Part shown: piece by piece, positions 21,710 to 31,716 of the stretch
Layout: the number at the start of each line of letters is the position of its first letter
Numbering within the stretch: position 1 is the stretch's first letter
Source: Rodentolepis nana
Lineage: Eukaryota > Platyhelminthes > Cestoda > Cyclophyllidea > Hymenolepididae
Direction: 5' to 3'
DNA: 31,908 bases
NCBI GenBank assembly: GCA_900617975.1
Contig: UZAE01000172.1
Location: 1 to 31,908 of the forward strand
Position numbers and translations under genes: made by a program
The notes under the pieces: model-generated
Seen by the model: the letters and a program-made list of their open reading frames with translations, nothing else
Database searches by the model: none
What the model was told of the DNA's origin: nothing

Positions 21710-22021
21710 GTCCGTAACTGTGAATTTACCAACAGCATCGGAGCTATCTAATATGAGTCCTGCTGAGCAGATAAGTAACATTCGCTGCTCTTCTTCATAT
21801 ATTTTGATAGAAAGTGAAAGCAACTATTCTCTATATTTTGAGCAGAATTTACAACCCGTTGAGAGCGGAATTGGCACCTCGGTTAACTGGAAATTTTTAT
21901 AACTGTACTTTCATGCTTTTACCTGGGAGTGAAGTTGCATCGCGGCTATATCACGGGCTAATCTGGCAGTAAATCAATCCCCCACACATTCAAGAGTGTA
22001 CATAAACAGTCGCCTTAATGA
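21710..22021. other. Spacer between retroposon copies 5 and 6
   Basis: The only frame, 21708-21902 plus (64 residues, Ser/Asn-rich), starts within the downstream target duplication of copy 5 and has no recognised family. I see nothing else. Confidence 0.4.
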
Positions 22022-22032
22022 TTCGATTCGGG

Positions 22033-22358
22033 GTTCGCGATAGACTTACCTCCACGTGGTGCACCCTGGGCAACGTGTACTCATGCGGCAAAAAGTCAAT
22101 TACTTGGCAGTTGACTTTTGACTTCAAACTATCATCACCCCACTGTATGTCAAATTCGACCACTTCAACAGTACTCATTATACCTTTTCTCTACATTTGT
22201 GCCCATCTGTCTCTTTACCTCTCTGAATCACTCTTCTTCTTCCCCCCCCCCCCCTCGAATTTTTATCACTACGATGTTCCTCCCCTCTATGAAGTCCGAA
22301 GTCAACTAAAGTTCTAATGATAACTATCAAAACGCCTGCCATTTGAAATTTATTATTT
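22033..22358 (+). mobile_element. ~320-bp retroposon copy 6
   Basis: Sense copy (TTCGCGATAGACTTACCTCC to TTTGAAATTTATTATTT) with a C run near 22242-22253. Probable target duplication TTCGATTCGGG (22022-22032) and TTCGACTCAGG (22359-22369), 9 of 11. If so, the 5' G run is shared with the target. Confidence 0.85.
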
Positions 22359-22369
22359 TTCGACTCAGG

Positions 22370-23563
22370 TGAGTTTGAGGTAGCCTGCCTTATTTGACCT
22401 GGTTTTGATGAGGGGCTGGAGTCAAGGTCGGTTCTAGGAGCAGTGAAAATAAGTACTTGAACCAGTTCTTATTATGAAAATTTACTCAATCCAAGCAAAT
22501 GGTGTGCCTTAGAGACGGTTTGAACATTGAGGTGCATACCTTTCAATGCAACATTTACCCAGGGGGGTTTCATTCCTGAAATTAAGATATCTACCCACCT
22601 CCAATTGCGGTTGTGTCTGTCCTCAAAACTGCCTTCCACGAGATTTCGAGAACATTTGATTGGAGATCAACTTTCAAGACAAGTGGATCGAAGTATTTAT
22701 TGTAGAAGTCGGTTTATGGGGGGGGGGCAAAGATTTGTAATCTCGTTCGTCTCAAACTTGATTGATGATTGGGTAGATTCATATTGTAACTTTCTTGCTT
22801 ACTGGCGACCGATCAATGCTTCATGCTCGAAAGTGTTCCAACGTTCGGGATCTCTCATTCTTCTCCCGCCTTCAAATACGGTTCATACACACAGATGAGG
22901 TAATTATTGATCATTAATTTCAAGTCGTTGATATTGCTAATAACTCCATATTTAATCATAAGGAAGGGAGAATAACGATGTCTGCTAGGGTTTACATAAG
23001 ATAAGCTAATCACCACCACCACCACCACCACAATAGAGCCGTTAGAAGGAGCAAGAACATTTGGTATCGACGGAGTGTGGCTGAAATTATTTATGAATTG
23101 GACATGTTGATGACTAAACGCTGTCAAACATTTTTCTCATTTCAAATTATATTAAGCAAAGCTGCACTGGATCCATGTTGAAAAATTTTTAATAAAAATA
23201 ATTTAAATAATCTACTACCTCCTTAATTAATATTTAAATGATAAAATTTTTATTATTATCCAGTGACATGAGTAAACGAAGTAAGAAACGGTTTGCTCAA
23301 CTGTGAGGACAAGGAAATATTGATATTCTTGCTGTTATAACATACTTAAATAGTAATTCAGTAGCAAAAATAAAAATATATGTGCGATTGAGATAGGGTT
23401 CTTACATTAGCCGTAATGAAAAATATACAAGTACTCCAGTTTTATGCAGTCTTAAGTCTACGTAACAAGCAGTAAAAGTGGTGATTAATTCCCAAGTAGT
23501 ATTAATGGAAGAAGAAATGAGAGCGCTTTACGCATTTTAAATTATTTCATGTTAATTATATAC
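22370..23563. other. Intergenic spacer with a CAC microsatellite
   Basis: It includes (CAC)7 at 23011-23031 and an 8-9 G run near 22718-22727. The plus frame 22527-22898 (123 residues) is the longest uninterrupted frame in the repeat-rich part, but I find no family, splice context or codon pattern supporting it. Confidence 0.5.
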
Positions 23564-23574
23564 ACCAATTCATT

Positions 23575-23897
23575 TGTGTGCGATAGACTTATCTCCTCGT
23601 GGTGCACATTGGTAGCGTATACTCATACGGCAAAAAGTTCTTTAAACCGGTAGTTGACTTATAATTCAAACCATCATGACCCCACTGTGTGCCATAATCC
23701 ACCACTTCACAGTACTCACCTCACCTTTTTCTCCACCTTTGTGCCTGTCTGTCTTCCTCTTTTACACCTGTGAAATACTCTCCTATTCCCCCTCTCCGCT
23801 TTTTGTGATTTTGATCTTCCTCCTCCCTGTTAAGCTCAAATTCAACTGAAGGGCTAATGATAACTATTAAAACACCTGCGATTTGATATAATCATAG
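23575..23897 (+). mobile_element. ~320-bp retroposon copy 7, perfect 11-bp target duplication
   Basis: Sense copy between ACCAATTCATT at 23564-23574 and the same at 23898-23908. The 5' start is GTGTGCGATAGACTTATC; the CACGTG box is altered (CTCCTCGTGG). Confidence 0.92.
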
Positions 23898-23908
23898 ACC
23901 AATTCATT

Positions 23909-24511
23909 AACTTATAGCCTTTTTGTGTCTTAGAAAAGCCTTTAAATAAGTAAAATACTGTAGTAGACTCTCTCAATCACACCCACACACACACACTATC
24001 TCTCTCTTTCTGAAACTCATCCACACCTCTGAAAGTGGTTACGGTATTTTTAGCGTTACTTTCGTGCCTGCATATCATTAATTGAATTTATTGAACCTGG
24101 TGATGGCAATGGCGAAGCTGTAACCATACCACCTCCATTTCTGATTGCACAGCCAAAAATAACCCTGGCGAAATCAATACCACGAAACTCCTTCTCCATT
24201 ATCCCACGAAGTTGATGGGCTTTTTCCATCAAAGTAAATATGGGGCAACAGCATCATAGAGGTACTGAAAACAAAATTTAATGACACTTGAAAGGAAAAT
24301 TCCCTTAAGTAGATATTAAAACAATTTTGGATTTGTTAAAGAATTTTCTACCCACAGTAACAGAAACTGTGTAATTCCTACTCATTGGAAGCAACTAGAA
24401 TGGGTTAGTGGAATGTCTAATTATTGACAATGAAGGGGGGTGGGTTAACAGGTGCTGAGAGTAACGTAGGACACCAAAGAGTCTTACTTCAATCACTTAT
24501 TGCAATCGGGC
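23909..24511. other. Intergenic spacer, nothing recognised
   Basis: A short CA/CT simple tract lies at about 23980-24008. There is no coding signal. Confidence 0.45.
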
Positions 24512-24524
24512 TAGGGAATATTTA

Positions 24525-24846
24525 TTTATTTCAAATGGCAGGCGTTTTGATAGCTATCATTAGCCGTATAGTTGACTTCGGGCTTCACAGAGGGAAGGGT
24601 CATCAATGTAGCAGAAAGTCGAGGAAGGGGAGCAGAAGAGCGATTCACAGTTGTTAAAGAGGCAGACAGACACAAAGGTAGAGAAAAAGGCAAGATGAGT
24701 GCTGCTGAAGGGGTTGAATATGACAAGCAGTCGGGCTATGGTAGTTTGAAGTCAGAAGTCAACTGCCTGTTAATAGACTTTTTTCCGTATGAGTATACGT
24801 TGCCCAGGGTGCACCACGTGGAGGTAAGTCTATCGCACACCCCTGT
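24525..24846 (-). mobile_element. ~320-bp retroposon copy 8, with target duplication
   Basis: Antisense copy flanked by TAGGGAATATTTA (24512-24524) and TAGGCAATATTTA (24847-24859), 12 of 13. It is nearly full length, and frames cross it on both strands (24424-24657, 24572-24871, minus 24526-24726); these are repeat sequence. Confidence 0.91.
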
Positions 24847-24859
24847 TAGGCAATATTTA

Positions 24860-26661
24860 AGAATTGGATAGCTCGCTTTCCAAGATTCAAATTTCACGAT
24901 ACGTTTCCCTCGGATTTCATCAAATGCTTATCCGCAATCTCCAACACCCAATGACCCTTTTTTAATTATTCATCGTTTAATTCATTTATTTTTCTCCAAG
25001 TGGTTATGGGGTAAAATGATCTTGTATGATAATTGGAAGCTTGCAATCTCAACGAAGCAGAGCAGAGATGGCAAAATCTGGGGTTATATTAGGTAGCCAA
25101 ATTGATTTTTTCTATATTTCTCAAACTAATTTCCCACATTTACAACTCAAAGTGAGTTCGAGAGAAAATGGAAATGTCAATGTGTCACAAATTCCCTCAC
25201 AGTTCCCATAGTCAAGTTAATAATTTTACCCTTAAATGTTAGTCTCAATGTGGAGAATAATAATATATATCGTGATAATTTGCATAATCACCAAAAGGGT
25301 GACTATAATCGCTGCTCAATGGCTAATCAACGCCTTGAGAACAATCCGATATACCGTGGGAGAATTGCTGAGGCTAGGAAAGAAAATAACGTGACAAATC
25401 ACCTGATCTGATTACGCAAGAACAGCAGACTTTTTTTCGACTACACCAATTCCAACCCTTGGCCTTCGAAATCGCCTCCCCCCCCCCTTGACCTTCCTAG
25501 TTCCTAATCCAATGGACTATAACGTATTCATAAGGCGCTGTCGAGAAAGACACCGATCGCTGTGGCATTTTGACAAAAGTAAACCAGTTAATGGACGGAA
25601 GTGAGGCTCTTTTTAAGACCCTTCTCAGAAAAAGTGCAGAATCGGCTTGCTTCCGGTTTTGGATCGGGATCTGAAGGCGAATTAAGGCTCTAATAGGCTT
25701 TAGTTGCGATTATCTTTGAGCAACACTCCTTTTCAGTAGTGCTATTTCATTGTTTACATAATGTCTTCTCTTGCCCGATGAAGTTTCTGTGTCTATTTTT
25801 AGCGCGCTCTATTTGCATCCACTATTTTATACATATCAGCCGAGATTCAAATTTCAACTAAATCCAAAAAATAGGTGAACTTAGTTATCTCTAATCTGTT
25901 CTATTTAATGCGGTTTGCAACTACATGATAAATATGTAATGATGATAGACAAAATTTAGTGTTTGTGTGTGACGCCCATTTTTAACATATTTTAAACTAA
26001 ATTCATAAAATATGGGGTGTTATTTTTATCTGTTTTTTTAAGACTGAATGAACTATCCAATCATAATTGCCAAATAAAATGTGATGAATTAAAATAGCTA
26101 ACAAATTCACCAAATAACAAGTCAACCTTTATCCACACTTACTTCATGCGACTTATTGGCGATAAGACTGGTTGCAATTTATTCAAAAATATAACAATCA
26201 GTGATGTGTATAAAAATAATCCAAATCGAAAGATTTTCGATATTTTTCTTCTCATGGAAGTATTTCTCCATCTTTGGAAACATTAGCATATTCAAAATAA
26301 ATAGAAGAGGCGTATACATTCTTCAAACTGTGATGAAGGCCCGAGATTCGCTCTTTATTAAATTAAGACTCTTAATCCGTGTACCAGTTCGCTCGACTCC
26401 TATGGCGTCTATTGACATGCCCAAATTAACGTAGTTTACTGGTGTCAAGATCCAAACCTCCACACCACCCCTACTCGTGCATGAACCAAATTCAGTGACT
26501 GCCAATCAGGGACAATTGCGTAGCCAAAAAGGCACTTGCATGATTGTATTAACGCTAACGTTGGTTTACAAAGTATTTGGCGTAGGCAAGCCTAAGAGGC
26601 CTCAACTATGAAAAAATGTTTCATTTACCTTGAAACGGACTGACCTACAAATTAAGAGCCA
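24860..26661. other. AT-rich intergenic DNA, no gene seen
   Basis: About 1.8 kb. It includes a 9-C run near 25479-25488. Short frames (25026-25211, 26201-26434) have no recognisable features. No retroposon copy is visible. Confidence 0.5.
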
Positions 26662-26674
26662 ATTCCATCAAAAT

Positions 26675-26744
26675 TTATTTATTTCAAATGGCAGGCTTTA
26701 TGATATTTATCATGGGATGTGGAGGTAAGTCTATCTCACATCCC
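26675..26744 (-). mobile_element. 70-bp minimal copy of the retroposon (both ends, no middle), perfect 13-bp target duplication
   Basis: ATTCCATCAAAAT occurs at 26662-26674 and again at 26745-26757. Between them, read on the plus strand, lie the tail complement (TTATTTATTTCAAATGGCAG...TTTATCAT, to about 26712) and then the 5' end complement GTGGAGGTAAGTCTATCTCA with CATCCC. About 250 internal bases present in other copies are missing. The 5'-end segment has become an 8-base inverted repeat, GGGATGTG at 26713-26720 and CACATCCC at 26737-26744. Confidence 0.9.
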
Positions 26745-26757
26745 ATTCCATCAAAAT

Positions 26758-27157
26758 AACCTGAGTGGTTAGGAGTCCAAGTGTAATTGACTAGAGGATT
26801 GATAATTGGGCCATCAATCACAAACATAATCTCGGTTGTGGGCAGGACATTTTTGACCGCAGAGTTTTTGGACATTAGCCACCACATTCTGTCTGGCTTA
26901 CAAAATCGACTGCTAAGCGGCTTTACAAAAAGTACAAACCAATCAAAATACCCTAATTAAGTTCCCAAAATGGTAATGTGATTGGGGAGAGACTTGTGAT
27001 AAAATCAGTGCAATGTGTTTAGGCGTTAGGAACCTCGAAACCCGTGACAGGTAGACAGTCGGTATGCTGTGAATATGCAAAATTGTAAGGTGCTGTATTG
27101 TTATTAATATTGCCCATACACAGGAGAAAAACTTATGCTATTTTTCAAAAGGGTGTC
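26758..27157. other. Intergenic spacer, nothing recognised
   Basis: About 400 bases between two retroposon copies without coding or RNA signal. Confidence 0.45.
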
Positions 27158-27172
27158 TTAATGTTTGAACGT

Positions 27173-27491
27173 GGGGTGTGCGATAGACCTACCTCCACGT
27201 GGTGCACCCTGGGCAACGTATATTCATACGGTAAAAAGTCTATTGACTGGCAGTTGACTTCTCAATTCAAACTACCATCACCCCACCGTATGTCGTATTC
27301 CACTACTTCACAGTACTCACCTCACCTTTGTTCTACCTTTGTGTATGTCTCTTACATCTTTGAAACACTCTTCTGCTCCCCCCCCCTCTAGACTTTTTTT
27401 CAATTTGATGTTCCTTCCTCTCTGTGAAGCCTGAAGTCGACTAAGGGGCTAATGATAACCATCAAGACGCCTGCCATTTGACATAAATAAA
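27173..27491 (+). mobile_element. ~320-bp retroposon copy 10, perfect 15-bp target duplication
   Basis: Sense copy between TTAATGTTTGAACGT at 27158-27172 and 27492-27506 (identical). It starts GGGGTGTGCGATAGACCTAC and ends TTTGACATAAATAAA. This is the longest duplication in the window, so the insertion is probably recent. Confidence 0.95.
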
Positions 27492-27506
27492 TTAATGTTT
27501 GAACGT

Positions 27507-27974
27507 CATCATTTGACCTCCCCCCCCATTTCAGGGACGAGATTATGTCCACCACATTAGGAATTTGTCACGAGATTGATTTTATGCTGATGTCTCGATC
27601 TATTAGCACTTTTCACAGCAGAGAGCATGCGAATGAGAGTATCAGCAATACTGTCAAAATAGCACATTTTGAAATTAATGCTTTGGGCAATGCGAATATT
27701 GTCCGAAAGATTCATCATGTTTGATGACAGACGCACACACACACACACACACATACGCACATAAGAGATTTAGTCAGTGCGAATTTCATTAATTTGCGTG
27801 GGCAACCCCCTCCCCCCCCCCCCCCCCCCCCCAATGTCTGGTTCTCTTACCATTAACTAACCCACCATATGATGGAACTAACACTTTTTTTTTATTTTAG
27901 GGAAAAATGTTAATCTCAATTTCGAGTTTTACTAATCTTTAATTAGTGATTGCTTTTGTTAAGTAGATGAAGAC
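27507..27974. other. Intergenic spacer with CA microsatellite and long C run
   Basis: It contains (CA)10 at 27734-27753 and a 21-C homopolymer at 27812-27832, preceded by CCCCCT. No gene is seen. Confidence 0.6.
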
Positions 27975-27984
27975 TTGAATATAA

Positions 27985-28347
27985 CTTATTTATTTCAAAT
28001 GGCGGGCTTCATGATACTTATCATTAGCCCTTTTGGTGACTTCGGACTTCACAGCGAGGAGGAACATAAGTGAGAAAAGTGGAGAGGGGGAACAGAAGAG
28101 TGATTCAAAGATGTAAAAGAGACAGAGGGGGAACAGAAGAGTGATTCAAAGATGTAAAAGAGACAGACAGACACAAGGACAGAGAAAAGGTAAGATGTGA
28201 ACTGTGGAAGGGGTCGAATATGACAGACAGTGGGGTGATGGTAGTTTAAAGTGAGAAGTCAACTGCCGGCTAATAGACTTTTTTGCCGTATGAGTATACG
28301 TTGTCCAGGGTGCACCACGTGGAGGTTAGTCTATCGCACACCCCGAT
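27985..28347 (-). mobile_element. Retroposon copy 11 with internal 41-bp tandem duplication
   Basis: Antisense copy flanked by TTGAATATAA at 27975-27984 and 28348-28357 (identical). It is about 40 bases longer than other copies because the purine-rich segment 28084-28124 is repeated exactly at 28125-28165. Confidence 0.92.
28084..28165. repeat. 41-bp x2 tandem duplication inside retroposon copy 11
   Basis: The unit begins GAGGGGGAACAGAAGAGTGA and ends AAAAGAGACA. The two units are identical by eye, so the duplication is recent or homogenised. No other copy in the window shows it. Confidence 0.88.
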
Positions 28348-28357
28348 TTGAATATAA

Positions 28358-28881
28358 TATGTGTGTGGATACCCAACCATCGTTTATTAGGGACAAGCTC
28401 TTCGTGGCGCACATAAACTTAACATGATTAAACTGAGCGTGAGAACTCTCCGAGAGGTGCGTCGTGTGTGCCAAATGCTACTCAGTTAGTCAGTTATAAA
28501 TGTTCAGTAAAGTTATGTTTGATGTATTAGATTACAAATCGTGTTTGCCGTGAGCACGATTTGACAATTTCAATAGAAAGCTATACTCGGTGTATGTGTG
28601 CTTTTTCTATCCAATTTAGAAAGGCCAACTGATTTTGGGAGCCAATCCGTACTAGAGATTACCAAGGTTACGTCAAGGCTTATTCGTGTAGACAATCGAC
28701 TTCATCAACTCTCTTAATCTATGATGGCCTATTTCCATCTGTGATACTAAATCTAATCCCCAGTGAATTTAATAGCATATAATTTCATGATTGCAATTTG
28801 GTATGATTCACTCAATCGCATTTTCGGCAAACAAATTATAGTTATGTTCGTGCGTAATGGACAATCCCACGAAAAACAATC
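28358..28881. other. Intergenic spacer, nothing recognised
   Basis: About 520 bases. It contains AAATCGTG...CACGATTT (28526-28552), an 8-base inverted repeat with an 11-base loop. No gene is seen. Confidence 0.45.
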
Positions 28882-28889
28882 ATTAAATT

Positions 28890-29204
28890 TGGGGTGTGCG
28901 ATAGACTTACCTCCACGTGGTGCACCCTGGGCAACGTATACTCATATGGCAAAAAAGTCTATTATTTGGCATTTGACTTCTAACTTCAAACTACCATGAC
29001 CCCATTGTATGTCATATTCGACTATTTCCACAGTAATCACCTCGCCTTTGTGTTTGTCTCTTACATCTTTGAAACACTCTTCTATTCTCCCCCTCTCGAC
29101 TTTTTTCAATTTGATGTTCATTCCCCTCTGTGAAGACTGAAGTCAACTTAAAGGCTAATGGTAACCATCAAGACGCCTGCCATTTGATATAAATAAATAA
29201 ATTA
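28890..29204 (+). mobile_element. ~320-bp retroposon copy 12
   Basis: Sense copy with the standard start (GGGGTGTGCGATAGACTTAC) and tail TTTGATATAAATAAATAA. Flanks are ATTAAATT at 28882-28889 and 29205-29212, an 8-base duplication in AT-rich DNA and so weaker evidence than elsewhere. Confidence 0.88.
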
Positions 29205-29212
29205 ATTAAATT

Positions 29213-30410
29213 GACAACCAAATCATTGGCATTTCATAGCAAATTGTAAAAAATTATGGAAATATTAGAAATGCAATATAGTGTAGAAGCTATTTTGCCA
29301 TAGAGATTACCGCAGAAAAGTCATGGCTTCTGCAAGATAAAGAAGGGATATTTTTCCGCTGGCTTCAGAAGATATGAGTAATTTGTTTTAAAAATCGGTA
29401 TTCAAGGTCATTTAAAAGCAAAATTTTGTCACTAGATGCTAAATCACTTGTCGTCAATGCACAAGAACACTCCGTTTGAATGACAAGTTAAACATCGAAA
29501 TCGATTTATGTCTCATTTCCTAATCAAAGAGTAAATTCGTTTTTATAACAGTAAGATTTAATAAATAGTCATGTTATATAACCCCATTCAAAAGAGATGA
29601 AACGATTAACTGATGGTGACTTGTAGTGGATTTGCTACGCCAACCAACCTGGATTCTACGCAGATTTTCCCAGTCGGAAAGGTTATAGCGAGGATAGAGA
29701 GAAGGGCGACGTGTTCCAAGCGAAACGTTGTTTTGCAAATTATGATAACGACAAACATGAATAGTTATCAAATAAATTTACCCAAATTTGAGTGAACATT
29801 AATGTCTTAATATCTGAGTAGTGCTCTTCGCGTGTGACGCACACTCCAGAATGTTCGGGTGCTCATTTTACCACGTGCTGATTGAGTAAGGCACAAACTT
29901 TTGGTTGGTAAATGAATCGATTTTGCCTGACCACTTAATTAACTTCTACATTTCATATCAGTGGCGCCCCATTTCATAATTTGCGCAAAATTTGCGATTA
30001 ATGAAATTGCAAAAGTTTCTCAGAACAGGTTTATTAACATGGATTCGGCCAATGCTAGCTCATCAAATTAGACACATTTTCCCAAACTTTGGAAGTAAAT
30101 ATTGAGTTTTTAAAGTGTTATTAAAAGGGTAAGTTGTGACTCTCCATCAGTGCTGATTAGAAGGAAGATTACGATGTCTCTCTTGCATCTTCTCCACACG
30201 ACTGTCTTACTTCCAATTTTCAGTAAATAAAAATTCCTTCTTTCCGTTACATAAACGCCTCATTTATCTCCTCTCCCCCCCCCCCCACTCACCCATGACG
30301 ATTGAGTCACTTCAATTAAAAGTATGTGAACCTAGCTTTATCCGCTGAGTAGGAATTAGACGAGCTGTTGAACTGAGAGTACGACTTCTACCCTATCACT
30401 CTTCTGCATA
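29213..30410. other. Intergenic DNA, no gene seen
   Basis: About 1.2 kb, AT-rich. It holds a C run near 30276-30286 and only short frames (29574-29771 minus, 29613-29795 plus) that overlap one another and have no recognised product. Confidence 0.5.
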
Positions 30411-30735
30411 GGGGTGAGCGATAGACTTACCTCCACTTGGTGTACCCTGGGCAACGGTTACTCATACGCCAAAAAGTCTATAAACCGAGAGTTGATTTCC
30501 GACTTCTAACAACTCTGACCCGACACTATGTCATATAACCCCATTCACAGTACCCATCTTACCTTTTCATTACCTTTGTGTCTGTCTGTCTGTCTCTCTT
30601 ACATCTGTAAATCACTCTTCTGTCCCTCCTCTCGAATTTTTTCCACCTTTATATTTCTCTCCTCTGTGAAGCCCGAAGTCAGCTAAAGGGCTAATGATAA
30701 TTATCGAAACGCCTGCCATTTTACATAAATAGATA
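30411..30735 (+). mobile_element. ~320-bp retroposon copy 13
   Basis: Sense copy, diverged (GGGGTGAGCGATAGACTTAC, CTCCACTTGG). Its 3' end, 27 bases at 30709-30735, is repeated directly at 30742-30768. A target duplication is not clear, probably because further tail sequence follows. Confidence 0.85.
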
Positions 30736-30741
30736 TTATTT

Positions 30742-30892
30742 ACGCCTGCCATTTTACATAAATAGATAAAGCATTCGTCTGTTCTCTTCTCGAATTTTTT
30801 GTGACTTTTGTTTCTCCCTTCTGTGAAGCCCGAAATCAACTAAATAGCTAATGATACCTATCATAAAGCCTGCCATTTAATATTAATAAAAT
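30742..30892 (+). mobile_element. Extra retroposon tail and 5'-truncated copy fused behind copy 13
   Basis: First comes a repeat of the copy-13 tail (30742-30768). About six bases later the 3' third of another copy begins near 30775 (CTGTTCTCTTCTCGAATTTT) and runs to a second tail (CATAAAGCCTGCCATTTAAT, ending near 30892). All three tails point the same way, suggesting template switching or nested insertion. Confidence 0.75.
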
Positions 30893-31384
30893 AATTTTAT
30901 TGGAATTTGGCTATTCGTTTATATCTATTTAAGAGGAAATGATTCAATGCTGAAAGAAACAAGTTTCAACATTTTCATTTGATTATTTTCTGCATCCATT
31001 AATCTGATTAATTGCTGACATATATGGCTACTAGGTTATTCAAGCAGTAATTGCATCTTAAGCGAGAATAAGTTTCTATTTAAAAGTAAATCCAAATTTA
31101 GCCTGGAGCATAAAACAATTTGTGAATTCCTTCAAGGTCATAAAGGTGTCTAGTTTGTTTTTTAATTGACAGCTTACAAAAATTAACCAATACGCATTGT
31201 TTTGCTGAGATTATAAAAATGTGTTTGCTTTTGACTTCAATTACACCATAAGCAGCAGCGTTGTTAATACTTCTATGAAATTGAAAATAAGTTATTTTTC
31301 ATTAAAGGCCACGGAGCTCTTATTTGCCTCCTTGTAACTAAGCTGTGTGAATAATTACTCATCTAATCATTAAGCCCTGGCTTT
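30893..31384. other. AT-rich spacer, nothing recognised
   Basis: About 490 bases without coding, RNA or repeat signal. Confidence 0.45.
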
Positions 31385-31393
31385 TTCGAATAT

Positions 31394-31707
31394 TTTTTAA
31401 ACGGCAGGCTTTATTTTACCCATCATTAACTATTTAGTTGACTTCAGGCTTCACAGAGGGAGAAATAGACAAAATTGCAAAAAGTCGAGAGGGATAACAG
31501 AAGAATGGTTCGAAGATGTAACAGAGACAAACGAACAGATGCAAAGGTAGAGAAAAGGTGAGGTGAGTACTGTGAAAGTGTTGGAATATGACATACAGTG
31601 AGGTCATGGTAGTTTGAAGTCAACTGTCGGTTTATAGACTTTTTGTCGTATGAATTTGCGTTGGCCAGTGTGTACTACGTGGAAGTAAGTCTATCGCGCA
31701 CCCCTCC
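31394..31707 (-). mobile_element. ~320-bp retroposon copy 14, 9-bp target duplication
   Basis: Antisense copy flanked by TTCGAATAT at 31385-31393 and 31708-31716 (identical). It is more diverged: the 5' box reads CTACGTGGAAGTAAGTC on the plus strand, and the A/T tail is short. Confidence 0.88.
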
Positions 31708-31716
31708 TTCGAATAT

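Noticed and set aside
22527..22898. 123-residue plus-strand frame
   Set aside because: It has no recognised domain and no supporting exon structure. It is the longest unexplained frame in the repeat-rich part, but length alone is not enough.
24572..24871. Recurring peptide ([15 protein letters not shown]) in frames at 21990-22178, 24572-24871 and 31643-31852
   Set aside because: It recurs because the same retroposon is read in the antisense frame; the frames are broken or shifted in other copies, so it is not a conserved protein.
28526..28552. Inverted repeat that could be a tRNA or small RNA stem
   Set aside because: A single 8-base stem with no B box, anticodon arm or CCA-end context; not enough for an RNA gene.
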